64,000 nt of DNA from Sipunculus nudus. Its lineage: Eukaryota > Annelida > Sipuncula > Golfingiida > Sipunculidae. The notes beneath the pieces are model-generated. The model saw only the letters and a list, made by a program, of their open reading frames with translations. It searched no databases and was not told the origin of the DNA. Numbering within the stretch: the stretch's first letter is position 1; each line of letters opens with the position of its first letter. This document shows positions 1 through 13,400 of this stretch, piece after piece. The position numbers were made by a program, and so were the translations under genes. The stretch spans positions 65,805,916-65,869,915 of the forward strand of contig CM049315.1 in NCBI GenBank assembly GCA_026874595.1. The letters are read 5' to 3'.

Positions 1-1976
1 TATTCTTTAGAATGACATGGTTTTAAGACTTAAAATACTGCATATTGCTAGTTTTCGACATGAAATTCCAAAAAATGCCGACTGGCCCTGAAAAAAAATG
101 TATAAAAAACCAAGACCTTGACCTTGTTTGTTCATCTTGAATCTGTAGAGTAAAGATGGCAGCATCGATTTTTATGTTGACTGGGTAATAAGCTTTAAAA
201 GTAAGTAAGTTGTGTGTTTCCAGCTTTCTTCATGAAATGTCCACGATATGACCATGGACTATGAGGACAACAAAGCTCGCCGGTAGGGGGCATTCAGAAA
301 GAAAGCGATCATTGGGGACAGACGGCATCTCAAAGAAACCTGGTATACTTATTTAATGTGAGAAATCACAAGCACAGAAATCAAGACAAAAGAAAATAAT
401 TCAGGTCAGGGTCTGATTGTGCCACAACATAGGTATACCTAGATCCATTGAAATCATTGGTATTAAACTATAAACCTAACGAGCTATGTACTTCAAATGC
501 TGATTAAAATAAATAATTCAAACTTTGAAGAAAATTTCGAAACTTATGTCTAGGGATTGTCACAATGCTTTTAATATTCACAGTTGTAGTGTGATGCCAT
601 ATGTTATAGTAAAGCTGTGAGCCTAACGTGCTGAGTTGTGTCCACCGAGTGCTCATTAAAAGCCCAGAATCTGTTAGATATGTGTTGGCGAGACAGGGTA
701 TTGTTACTGTGTTGCTGACGGATTTATGAATATTACATAGAATTAAAAGAATAACTTGGTCCCTAGAGTGTATTGGTAATTAAGTGCTAATTTGCATTTC
801 AGCCTAGAACTCAAGAAATGACAAGTAATTGCTCTGCCATGGTATTGTCACAGGTCATCAGCAGACCAAATTTAACTGAAATGACTTTACCGTAAGGGAG
901 CAATATGCCAAAATAAATAAACTGACACCTGACTTATTCATGAACTATGGCCTGTGACCTTGTAATAGACATGACACAACTCCTCTACAATACCTGTATG
1001 AAATATGAATGTAATAAGGTAAGAAGCTGCTGATTTATAAAGACTTAGCCAAACAGTTAACCTGGGCTGGTGTGGGATAATTATATAAATTTTGTTCATT
1101 AAGTGCGACTTACAAGCCAAATTATTATAGTTTGAGAAAATTCTTAATTGCTATGTCTAGGTATTTTCCTAGTTCATTAAAGTACTAGGTATAATTGAAA
1201 TATCTTCACCAATATGGAGCAATGAGCCTAAAAAAATTAACCTGATTTTAACTTCAAAATGTGAAATATAGGTGAAATGTGAAATGTTAATTATTTTTTA
1301 TCTTCTGTTTCACATAACTGTTTTAGCCAGTATTATTAGAGTGCTAAGTTTTTAAAGGTAAATATGGGGGCTTAAACATCTAAGACTATCCAGGTAGCAC
1401 ATTCAGAGAACTAGAGAATCCACTTAAAAAATGTAATTTAATTCAAGAGACCCACGCCTTAAAGTATATGATAAAAAGTGGCTAGTCACATTTATAAAGT
1501 TAGTCTGTCATATTTTCATGGAAACTGAATTTCTGAATGAAATCAAGGAAAGTCCAAATGAATTAAAAATAGGAAATACATTCCAATAAATTAAAAGGAC
1601 ACAAGTCACTGTGAATCCATGGTACATCTATTTGGCTCTTTCGGTTCAGCCGCTGAACGTTGACACAAAAAGTGTTCTAATCATATTGAACCCAAGAGGA
1701 CTTCAAGTTCAAGGACTATGATAAGCAGACTAAAAAAGCCCATTGCTGTGACCATTAAAGCGATATATTAAGGTGGAGAGTAAACACAGCAGCGAGCAGG
1801 TCAAGTGGTACAAGGTGTAAGCACACGAAGAGGCGAGATACGTCCCAGCTGGTTACAGGGTTATCAACAAGCAGGCTGTATATTCTAACAACGACTTCTT
1901 TTTGCTGTATACATTAAATAACACACAAGCAGAACAAATAACAGTCATTACTCTCTGGCGTATATATTAGAAAGTG

Positions 1977-1978
<2 letters not shown>
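1..1978. other. Intergenic AT-rich DNA, nothing recognised
   Basis: No exon with coherent splice sites, RNA gene or long repeat was seen. The only open frames are short and of ordinary AT-rich composition. Confidence 0.5.

Positions 1979-2023
<45 letters not shown>
1979..2023. repeat. (AT)n microsatellite
   Basis: About 45 bp of uninterrupted AT dinucleotides. It is one of more than a dozen such tracts in the window. Confidence 0.95.
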
Positions 2024-2025
<2 letters not shown>

Positions 2026-2292
2026 CAATATAATACATTTAGGTTCAATACATCACAGTGAGAGTGCTCTACCGTACGTGGAGCATTAATAATATTATAC
2101 TATGTGTATAACCTGGACCACGAAAACCTTAACGAACCCAATAACCCAAGCTTAATCCAGCTAATTTAAACGGACTACATTCACACATTATCATTTCAGT
2201 TTGTACCTGAGGAGTGGGCCGGACAGCAAGCTGAACCCACGAAACATTCCTGTAGTACGTCATGAAATCAAGCTAACTATACACATAGTATA

Positions 2293-2298
<6 letters not shown>

Positions 2299-2352
<54 letters not shown>
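2299..2352. repeat. (AT)n microsatellite grading into (GT)n
   Basis: About 42 bp of AT followed by tgtatgtgtgtg. The transition to GT is typical of slippage loci. Confidence 0.93.
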
Positions 2353-2353
<1 letters not shown>

Positions 2354-2567
2354 AATTGTAGATATTTAATTATATTTCAGTATATCCGGGTTCAACTCTC
2401 TCTCTACATAAATGCAACCCACCAGCATAATTTCAAAAACAATTGAAACACACATATCAATTAGTTTGAAATGGTGCCGTTTTATTTACTCACCATGTAA
2501 TCATATAATATAATAATAACTTGAAATTATGTTGCCAGATCTTCGGACTTTATATTCAGCTAGAATG

Positions 2568-2970
2568 AAGTACGTTCAGTATATTTTAGTGTAAAGATCG
2601 TGTAAAGGATGCTGTTGCGATACGTTCGGTAGGGGCACACAGTTGCTACAGAGACGAGGCAAAATTGTGGCCCAACCTGTGGTTAATACATCCAGCCTCT
2701 CCTCCTGCAGCCGATCGATCGCGAGGCCGCCTGTTTCTGAACACATACTGCCTGCTACAGCCTGGCAGGTGGAGAAAAACAGTAAATTATTGATATAATA
2801 CACCAGAGAAATAAGCGCATACTTACCACGAGGAGCACTGTAGCTTGCGCCTATAGCTCTCTCGCCAACCACTCCGGTGTGGATGCCCGGACACTGCCAT
2901 GAGTGACCTCGTTTGTATCAGTCCTGATGGTCGGAGTACCAGGCGGCGGCCGGTAGCGCATAATGGCCAT
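2568..2970 (-). other. Exon-like minus-strand segment downstream of the CNBD2-like gene
   Basis: This GC-richer patch has splice-like signals. A strong donor gtaagt is at 2826-2821, and a pyrimidine-rich acceptor (ctccacctgccag) ends at 2762. From an ATG at 2970, one frame reads MAIMRYRPPPGTPTIRTDT and stays open to a stop about 39 codons on, just before the donor. Another frame continues through both blocks as an Arg-rich stretch. No frame gives a recognisable product, so it could be a 5' exon of a neighbouring gene, a noncoding RNA or chance. Confidence 0.22.
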
Positions 2971-3175
2971 ATAAGACACATCAGGATCTATGCTAATTTA
3001 GCCAACTAGGCAGACATGTGAATACAGGTGCATCACAAAAGTATGGCCCTGGTCAGTTTTAGGCCCGGCCTTGTTCTTTACAATATCCATGTGGCGTGAA
3101 ATAAACTTGTAACGACAGACAGTTGACAATGAATGGGAGCTGTCGGTGTATGTAAGCTGGTAAGGGAGGGGGTAA

Positions 3176-4853
3176 GTTACATTAAATGTGTAAAATCAGT
3201 CAATTTGTAAATTGAAATTTTCAGTCGATTTACAAATTGCCTGATTCACTGAGGCATTTTACAAAATAACTGAAATATCTGTCCAATTATTTGAGAGATT
3301 GACTGAAAGTTTTTATTGGTGTAAGACAAGTCATTTATCTAAAATAGATTATTTTTATGACATATATGTATTTTTTTGGTAAACCTTGCTAATATTGAGT
3401 AAACTTTATATTCTTTCATTTTCTTTCTTAAGCTACATGTGTATTAATATAATGTGAAATAATGTTCGATACTAATATGGTATACATTGCTAATTTTGAG
3501 TTAACTTTATATTTTTCTTCTTCTTTCTTAAACTATACATGTGTAATGATATGATGTGAAATGTTTAATAAAGAGAGATGTGGAAAATCAAAGTTAATTT
3601 GACAAATCAAAATAACATTTCACATCAGATTTTTACACGCATAGCTTAAAGAGAAGAATAAGTATAAACTGTTCTCAAATATTTCATAACTTGCTATTTT
3701 TGAGAAAAGTTAATAATTTTTTCTTCTAAGGTATGTGTGTAATAATTTGATGTGAAATAACTGACAGAGAATGATAAGGATATCATTGAGAGTTGAGTAG
3801 TTTCTTTTAATGAGGCCGGCCATGAACCTGCTTTGATAGGGCCAAACTGTGACTTGTGTTAGACTTAGAAATGAGTTCTAAATGAGCACACGAGTCCATT
3901 TGCACTTGTTTTGATTGGAGCCAAACCATGAATGTTGTTAGAGTTGAGTACAAGAAGAGTCCATGTGTGGTGGACAAGGGTATACCAGGTGCGCAAGTCA
4001 AACAAATGTTAATGTTTCAAGGCTAGACTGAAATGTAACAGTAGTTGTCATGGAAGTTTGACATGCCCTAATAAAAACTGAACTGGTAATACATAATATA
4101 ATGAAATGACCATATGTTTCATTTATTCAAGAACAAGAAACCAAAATGGACGCTTTTGGTAATATGTTTTGGTAGACAGTACCATAATCATGTAGTTGTT
4201 AAGTCAAATGCATGTACAAAATACTTTCTTTGAGAAGAGCCAGACGTGATGGCTGTAGAGTTAATTGGTTAGCTTTTGTTGAGACAACACTGTTACCTTT
4301 TATTGAGGCAGGTTACAATTTTACAAAACATGATAAACGACTTCTACAAGAATCGAAATCAATATATTTTTGTTATCGGTATGTGAAACATTACATCATA
4401 CAATATGATGTATAATATATCATAATATATTACGATTTTGTAACAGTGAGATATATGAAACAAATAGAATATTACTTGAATATTTGTCATTTTAATTTTT
4501 AATAAACTGACTGATCGGATATTTTTTCAGTTTAACTGTGATGGTCCCCATCGTTCTTTAATAAATATTTCACATCATATTGTTACATATGTAGCTTAAG
4601 AAAGAAGATGAAAGAATATAAGTTTTACTCAAAATTAACAAGGTTTACAATATTAGAATACATATATGTCATAATAATAATATATTTTAAATAAATGACT
4701 TGTCTTACACCAATTCAAAATTGCAGTCAATCTGTCAAATAACTGAACTGATTTTTCATTTAATTTGTAAAATGCCTGAGTGAATCAGGCAATTTGTAAA
4801 TTGACTGAAAATTTCAGGCAATTTACAATTGACTGATTTTACACATTGACTGT

Positions 4854-4856
<3 letters not shown>
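3176..4856. mobile_element. 1.7-kb foldback-like element with >300-bp terminal inverted repeats
   Basis: The left end (from GTTACATTAAATGTGTAAAA) and right end (to TTTTACACATTGACTGTAAC) are inverted copies. The similarity continues inward for about 300 bp on each side (3176-3480 versus 4550-4856), including the shared block tgcctgattcactgaggca and its complement. Internal modules around 'gatgtgaaat' are also repeated in both orientations (3440, 3555, 3620, 3745, 4570). No transposase frame is visible, so it is non-autonomous. No clean target-site duplication is seen, and the right end abuts an (AT)n array. Confidence 0.75.

Positions 4857-4923
<67 letters not shown>
4857..4923. repeat. (AT)n microsatellite at the end of the foldback element
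   Basis: About 67 bp of pure AT begins directly where the right inverted repeat ends. Confidence 0.95.
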
Positions 4924-4925
<2 letters not shown>

Positions 4926-6217
4926 TGTCATTTTGAGGGTCATGCTTTCATCATCCCGAATTCAATTTAATTCGAGCTGCCGGGCAGAGGTTTCGCTATT
5001 CACAGGGCCTGTTATTATCCGCACTCCTCGGATATCGGATGCCGAACCTTAACGTTAAATAGTTTTTAAGATAGTTTACAATTACATAGGTAAGGGCACT
5101 TAACGTGAATGTTCGTCTTAATTTAACGTCTTAATTTGTTTAACGAAACAATAATTGTTTTTTATCCTTTTTTTTAACGCCCCTTCAATAGATCTGTTTT
5201 TAACCCAATAAAATAGTGAAGGTGAACATTTTACAAACCATAACATTTATTAAGAAGAGAATAAAGGATCTGGATAGCTATAGCTGTACGGAAGATAAGA
5301 TACAATCTACGATGTTTTGTGTTTTCAATGTACCTTCTTACCAATCTTGCATTACAACATTTTAGCACTATAACCGAAAGAGCTAATTGACGAACTCTGC
5401 ATACATAAACAGATGAGGGCCAAAGCACCGGCACTCAAATAGTTCCAGAACTAAAATAGAGTTTGGATGGGTGATATACAAGTAATTAAAGAAGCTATTT
5501 TAGTGCTGGAGGGGTGGGGGGATTATTGATTTAGCGTGTCATGATTAAATTGTTATTATTGAAATCTCACCAACAAACAAGAGGATAAAAAGAGACAGTT
5601 TATCGTTTTTTTTTTTTTTTGCTAATTAATGCCTTAATCTAACATCAGAAATTTAAACTAGCTAGAACACTTAACTTTATGACTCAAAATAATAAATCAA
5701 CTTGGTTCATTAGTTTATCATAGATCCAGATTTCGGGGCCGGTGTGGCCTGCGCGGGACTCTCGGGATACCCGGTATTAATAACTTGGCCTTGGCCTTAA
5801 GCTGTCCCGGTTTCAGTTTGCCACTGAATATGCATCAAGTGATCGCTTATGCATGATGACGTCGCAAACGGTCCAAAGTTAAAAAAAAAATTATGAAAGT
5901 CAATGGTTAAATTTTGCTCCGGTTACAGATCTTTGCTTCACCGCCTTTGCAGCTGTTGCGACTTGCAGTATAAGCGGATAAAGGAACTCTTCCTCACGTC
6001 TGATTGATTTACACATGCTATAAATATACATCACTCTGTTTCTTAACATGAGAACTGGGATTGCGTATTAAGACCAATGTGTTCTTACATCCATGACTCC
6101 CGACTGACTGTCAACGCTGAAAACACATTCACTTTGAATCCATAGTTTACTTATCACAGACTGCAGATTATACCCCTGACCCCGAGCAAAGATCAGTCGA
6201 GAATCACAGACAGCTAC

Positions 6218-6219
<2 letters not shown>
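4924..6219. other. Intergenic, nothing recognised
   Basis: A GC-richer stretch (5735-5830) contains tgcgcgggactctcggga, but no splice-bounded frame or RNA gene was found. There is a T15 run near 5608. Confidence 0.4.

Positions 6220-6276
<57 letters not shown>
6220..6276. repeat. (AT)n microsatellite
   Basis: About 57 bp of AT with one imperfect unit near the 3' end. Confidence 0.95.
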
Positions 6277-6280
<4 letters not shown>

Positions 6281-6799
6281 TATATAAAACACATTTCATA
6301 AACAAAATTCTGTTAATTGTAAATTTTGTAATTTCTATAATCATCCACCTTTAAGGTCTCTCAGAGCAGTCGTGGTTGGAGTTATAATTATAACAGTGAC
6401 ACATCTAGGAGAGTCTTGTCTTACATGTTCCTCTTAATTAACGGCATCTCTCAATTAGGAACTGAGGTGGTCCAAGTAAAACATGCCTGGATATGAATCG
6501 TCCAGTTGGGGTACAGTATGTGATAATACACACCGAGCGATCAGTATTGAAGGTATAATTCATGTTTTTTTTCTCCTGTTAAAAATGATATCAGAAACGA
6601 AGGAGATTATGTCTCAGGCCTGAAACAATTGAAGACGACGTCATATAACATGTATGAAACGGGCGGACTGAACATATACCGCTGATTTCTTCACTTGGCG
6701 CCTCTTTTTGCATTCTTCTACATTTCCGACCATTCAAATAACCAATTTTCGGCAGACAGGTCTAGCACACATAAAAAAGGTGGCCTCTGAGGAGCACTT

Positions 6800-6805
6800 T
6801 TTATT
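6800..6805 (-). terminator. Poly(A) signal of the CNBD2-like gene
   Basis: AATAAA on the minus strand (inside caaataaaaag) lies 195 bp past the stop codon, with a T-rich then GT-rich stretch (ttttttatgtgtg) 25-45 bp further downstream. The 3' UTR would be about 220 nt. No better hexamer lies nearer the stop. Confidence 0.55.
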
Positions 6806-6999
6806 TGAAGAAGTCACGTGACATCACTTTAACAGCCTTTTAGTACCACGTGACCAACGGTAGCCCATTATATACCGGTCTTCAAATTGACAATACTCCG
6901 ACCGATATATTACTCCAAGTTTGCTCTCTCTGAAGCACAAGATATAGGAAAACGACACAAAGGAAAAAAAATAAGAAAAACTTCCAGAATCTACACATG

Positions 7000-7125
7000 T
7001 CAGCTTGGCCAGATTTTGCCAGATTTGCTCATGATGTCCTTGACCAAGGTTCGTTTATACTTGTTCCACTGACGATTTTCTAGCACGCGCTGCCTTACAA
7101 ATGACGCTGTAGGATAACTGACAAC
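7000..7125 (-). CDS. CNBD2: CNBD2-like exon 14, C-terminus and stop
   Basis: The 126-nt coding part begins after ttcccacag and ends with TGA at 7002-7000. It encodes [20 protein letters not shown], then [21 protein letters not shown]. The yP....lq..l.en..W..yk..l pattern is the C-terminal tail of CNBD-type proteins. No donor follows, and a poly(A) signal lies about 195 bp downstream, so this is taken as the last exon. Confidence 0.88.
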   Translation of the reverse strand, partial: VVSYPTASFVRQRVLENRQWNKYKRTLVKDIMSKSGKIWPS

Positions 7126-7430
7126 CTGTGGGAACAGGAAAAAGCAAAATATGTAAGAGTATACAATATTAGCTGACAAATTGGTGAATGGTTATAGCAA
7201 AGGCCTTATTTACTGTACGCTCCTTACGCACACACTGTATTCGTACTAGTTATCCGTGGCTATAATAGCCGCCGACGGCGACGCGCAACAGGTTTCTTGT
7301 CCACCAAAGGGCTAACATGGTTTATAGCATCAAGTATTTAGTGATGTTACTCGTGGCTTGTTTTCATTTAGATAATATTATTTTCTTTTACCTATAATAT
7401 AACAGAGATAAAACCGTGTTCTTATGACGT

Positions 7431-7477
<47 letters not shown>

Positions 7478-10400
7478 TTACAATTTCTGAGACTGTTTTG
7501 AGAACTTGCGGGTTGATTTCATTGACAAAGAGTTTCTTAGATACCAGAATACACTCAGCACCTTGACTCAGTAAACACAGACGTGCTGGATATCGCTGGA
7601 ACAAACTCTCCAGGCCCTACAAAAACATGATATAACATCATATAACTCGGTTATTACGGCTTGTAATTTTTTTTAATACAGTGGATTCATATCAGCCGGG
7701 CACTCAAAGTTATGAAATTGACAAGCGTCACCGAGCATGTGGCTCTGTGCTGCACCGCCCCGGAACTGACAACAAAGTAGGACCCTATTAGGGCCTTGCA
7801 GGGGGCGGATTTTGACCCGCAGCCCGCGGGGCCCTCAGCCCCAGGGCCTCCGCTTAGGATTATGTGCGTGGCGGGGCGGGCTACATCTACAAGAAGGAGC
7901 GGGGCGGGGCGGACCGAAAAAAATCTGTGCGGGGCGGAGCGGGCTGCGGGTCGATGCTCTGGCAGTTCAGTAGAGCATGATTAATAAATTATACTAAAAA
8001 AAATATCATTCAGAGACACGATATTTTTGTATAAAATATTTTCAGGTGTTGAAAATATAGTAATATAAAAAAAATAAATGTAAATAAATTTTAATTTATT
8101 CCTGTTAATTTTTGGCCTGCGCAGAGCCTTTGACCATATATATGTGTGTGTGTGTGTGTGTGACGTGTTGCACTTCGTGAAAACAGAGTTACTTAACACG
8201 ACTAATTGCGTTGATGTCATGCGTGGCCGTTTAATAACGATATTATGAATTGGCTCAACCCTACGATACGCTCTCCTTAGGCACATGAAACGTTATAAAA
8301 AGAAATAACATATACATTTACTAGTACATTTTTTTCAGGTGTCTGTGTGTGCGCTATGTATACGAGGCCCTGTCCCTGTATCACGTGACGTCTGAGTAAC
8401 CTCTCATCAATTCAGTATTAGATTATTAGGCCCCACGCTTCAGCCACCGTATAGACTGACAATCACACCCCATGTCGACCTGCCTCTCAGAAACATGAAA
8501 CAAAAGCTTCTAACTGTGTTTCTAACTGTGGCAACAACAGGAGGGGCTCTTCAGGTTGAGATGTTGGAAAGTTATCTGGCAATGTTGGACTACAACATAT
8601 TGGAACCGACTTTCGACTTAACAGGAGCTGCAAAATGATGGCCAGCAGGAAAGCGATTCACGGGTCGTCATATGTTAAACAGGTTTAATTCGAATGGACC
8701 TTAAAAGACATTAAAGTACACGAGTGGTACTATAAGAAGTTTTCAGGAATGTAACTAAGAAACATGCGATGCCTGCAGATCTAACCGATGTTTTTGCTCT
8801 AAAATATCTTTATGTTTGAATTAAATTGAAATAAAAATATTCCAGTTGATGTGCTTTAAAAACAATAAAACCATGGTATGATGGTATTTATGAATTTTTC
8901 AGAGAAAATACTTACGAAAACTGCCCCTGCCTTGAGCTCTGCGATCTGAGCGAATCTGATATTATAAACATCTTCTGACAAGCTACTCTGAAAAAGCAAA
9001 TCATGATGGAATAGATTTAAGGCTTTGATCAGTTAAATTGGGCTAATTTAGATATACTTCCGTTTGACAGTTTAAATGCTAGGTCCATGGTCGGTAGGTA
9101 ATACCGTCTGTTGACTGAGGATGCAGATAACAATATGATAAAAATAGTATGTGAAGAACAAGCCTTCTAACATTAACACGCAAATGCATATGGTCAAGAC
9201 ATTTTGTTGAAAGTCCTTGGTGTTATCTCCGGGGGATCTGGCAGGAATCGAAATGGACCTTCAGCTTCGAAGTCTAACGTCCTACTCGTGTGCCCTACCC
9301 CCCCCCCCCCCGACCATGTTAACTGTCGTAACCACATGACCAACAACTACGGTACAACCCTTTTTCCCCCAAAATTCGTTTTTGTACCGAAATTTAAAGT
9401 AACGAACAGACATTTACCTCTATTAAATGCTTCGCTGCTTTTGAAAGGAAAATTGGATAAACGGTGATTAAAAATGATCTGATAAGATAACGTTACTGTA
9501 TGCCTGGATTAGCATATTAATGGAACGTTGATAAGGAAGTGCCCAGCGTACGTATAATCCTACTAGTAGTATACTTTTGAAAAATGTCTGACTCTACGTA
9601 TCCGATTACTCAGTTATCAAATTTTATGCTCCCAAACCATTTGGATATTTGAGGTATTACTGTAACAACTTCCACACCTAATACATGTTTTGGGTACGTC
9701 CTTCTACCAACACTTTAGACTTTTTATAGGTTGGAACAAAATCTCCAGTTCGTCTTTATAACATTATACAGCAAATACAATGCCTACTCTTTGTTCTACG
9801 ACGGATGCAGATTTAGGTCTTTGTCTTCCTCCAGACGCTGAAGATCTTCTGGCTGCAAAATATAAACACAGCAATGTTACACGAACACTGACTGATATGA
9901 AATTAACGATATCGCACCCAATGATATGTGTTAATTTATTGATAAATTCAGTTAACATCCATCGGTAATTCCATATACAGTATTGGGTTGTTTTAAAAGG
10001 GGGTTTGAGGCCTAGAACTGGTTTTGTTGTCGGGCCTTAAGAGTCTCGACATAAATATCAAAATGTGTCTTTTTGATATGTAAATGATATAGTAAAATTA
10101 CCAACCGTTGGACCTAGAATCTTTTCACTTGATAACCAGGGAGGTCCATAAAAAATCTCCTTGGAGACCGGAAATTAGGTCTTTTTACCCATTTCCTTTG
10201 AGCTATGGGGCTCGTACATATCCCCAGTATTATTAAAATTTAAAAATTTAACACAAAAGCCCAGTATCTGAATAACTAATGCATTGATCACTATGATGCA
10301 TGCATATTGATCATGGAGTGCTGCTTCATTAGTTCCTGCAGACTGGTGGAGCTACCTGTATTTTAATTTTTACATATATTTTTCTCTATTTTTGAGACCT

Positions 10401-13400
10401 CCAAATGAAACGGTCGTCCATTAACAAGCACAAATTGTAACCATTGGACATAGAATCTTCTATGTTGACATCCAGAGAGGTCCATAAAAAATCTCCTTGG
10501 AAACCTGAAATAAGATATGTGTTACCCATATCCTCCGAGCTATGGGGCTCATAATTACCCCAAGAATAATTACAAATATGATACAAAATCTCCAGTATCT
10601 GAATAACTATAATGCATTGATCGCCATGATGCATGCATATTGATCATGGAGTGTTTCATCAGTTCCTGCAGACTAATAGCGCCACCTTTATTTTACGCAT
10701 TTTTTCTTTATTTTTGAGTCCTTCAACTGAAATAGTCTTGCTGTTAATAGGACACAAACTGTAACCGTTAGACATAGAATCTTCTGTCTCTATATCCAGG
10801 GGGGTCTTAGGCAAATCTCCTTGGACACCTGAAATTGGGTCATAGTGACCTATATTCTGCAAGAAATGTGAAAAAAAAATATAATTTGAGCACCCTGTAG
10901 GACAGATTTGCATGATTGGGTACAGTTGGACCTAGAAACATCTGTTTTGTTTAAGGTCCAGGGGGTTCCTGTAAAAATTTCTTGGAAACCTGAAATAATG
11001 TCACTTTAACCTATATTCTACAAGCTGTGTGAAAGAACATGATTTTTACACTGTTAGTCAGATGGGCACAAATGCTAGCAGCTGGATGTAGAATAAGGCC
11101 ACTGTAACCTATATCTAAGGTCTATTGGCAAAATGCATGATTTTGAGCACTCTGGGAGTCATGTTACCCATTGTTCAAGTTTCCTTGAAATCAGTTGAGC
11201 ATCATGGCCTATGGGCCACTTGTTTGTTTGATAACTTACAGCTTGATTCTTCGTCTGTTTCCGGAGCTCCCCGCCTCGTCCAGTCGCTAGGTGTCGCCCA
11301 CCGCTCATCACCGAATACCGTGTCAGCGTCATGGTTTATGGAATCCTGGGAAAGGATGATCTGACCATTAATATACACTTGATTCCGCTTACGATACCAA
11401 ATGCTGTTTGTTAGGGGCGTCATTTTACATGAAAAGGTATTCCTATAAACCGGAATTCAGATTTCAGGAAATGTTAATGGTAACAACCGAAAATTACACT
11501 GATACATGTTCTTTATATCAGGATGCTTTTGTAGTATTCATAGATAAAACAGTTCTGATAAAGCGAATTTGTATAGGTAGAGATGCACACCAAAAATATA
11601 TTCTGCAACCTGAGGAAATATGTCAAATTTTGGTATAGGTGTAAACTTAAATAAATTAACATAACAGTTACTTTACTAACTTTTCTAAAAAAAAATTAGA
11701 AATTATTGTTCAGTACTGCTTAGTGTGCTGCGAGAATTCTATAAAACATTTTAAAAAGAGAAAAGTGACACAGCTGAAAAGATTCAATAACTTCGTTAAT
11801 TGTTCTTATACATTCAGAATGTATTTATGATTCGATACCTGCTGTTCGTGGTGGCGGAAAAGTGCTGACGGGTCTGCCATCCCAGTGATGACGTCAGCTC
11901 GTAACCGGTCCGTGAAGTCGTCACTAACCCGAGATTTCGTTGACTCTGTGATAAAATAGAAAAAAATCTTAATATAAATCGTTATTTTGGCCAAAATAAA
12001 CATAAACGGACTAACCACTTTAATTATTTATCAAGCATATTTGGCTACAGTTAAAGTAAAGAAAACAAAAAATTAGTGTTTCATTTTAACAAGTTGGCGA
12101 TGACGCTCAGCTGAATTTGACATACAAGCATGCATGTATTAATTATTGTGATGTCCTTATGACAAATATTTGTTATGCAACCTGGTCACTACGACCTTGG
12201 TTCAGGTTTCCAAGGAGATCTGCAAAGAACCCTCTGCGATGTTTCGAAGCTTCTAGGTCTAACGGATACAATTTGTGCCCATCTGACTTAATTTATGGTG
12301 CTAAAATCATGTTATTTATATAGCTTGCAGAATATAGGTTACCATGAGCTAATTCCTGTTTTTCAAGGAGATTTGTCTATGACCTCCCTGGATGTAGAAG
12401 TTTATAGGTCTAACGATTATGATTTGTTAACGGACGGACGACGGACAAGGGATGATCGCTATGGCTCAGATGACTTACATCCAGCTGAGCTAAATATACA
12501 TATATTGTAGGTGGGGCCACCAGTATTCTGCAACAGTTAAAGTTCTGCAAGAGCAATCAGTTTTCTGGATTTCATGACAACCATCAGCCCTTTTCTGAAA
12601 TTTGTCTTTTTCTATGAATTTTTACAGAGAGGAGTATTTTGTTCTATGAAACCCATAGAATGTAGGTAACAGTGACCTACTTTCGCATCTTCACAGATGA
12701 TCTATCAGGACCTGTCATAATTTGAAATTTGAACTTCCTGGGCCTCATGGTTTCGATGTGTGTTTCGGTGAACTTTGGACTGTTGGGTACATGTAACAAA
12801 TCTGATATCCTCAAAAGTAACCAAATAAAAGGGTAAAAATAGAAATGCTGTAGATTGCGCTACCAGTCTTATGCAGCAGTCCTTGTTCTGAAAGATTAAT
12901 AGTCATTCCCGTTTCAATTCATCTGTTCCTTAGAAACCTGGCCTTTTGTATGAAATTTTACAGACAATTTAACAGGAGTCTTAACTTCTCAGCTGAAACA
13001 CGTGTTTTTGTTCTGTAAATCAAAGGATATGGGTCACAGTGACGTAATTTTAGTAATCAGTATAGTTATGATTTGGCCCCGCTGACGTTTTGAGCGAAGG
13101 CTTTAAATTGTCACCTTAAAAAAAAAGAAAAAATGCGTAAATAGAAAAATTGCTAGTGATCCCACCAGTTTTCAGCCGCATGTTAAGTCCTTTATGATCA
13201 AATAGCATTCCGATTTGAAAATGCAAACAAATAGAGCCGTTCCTGAAAACGTCTGGCCTGTTGTATGAATTTATACTATCTGGAGACTTGGCTGAAACTC
13301 ATGTTTCCGCTCCGCAACGCAGAGAGTATAGGCCATTCTCTGGTTGGGAATATAGTATTAGGATTGCAGGGCATTTTACCAGGATATAACAGTCTGCAAG

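Noticed and set aside
11346-11403. Longer form of exon 10 using the AG at 11404-11405
   Set aside because: The frame is open in isolation, but joining it to exon 9 in phase 0 gives a stop within five codons. The inner acceptor has the better pyrimidine tract.
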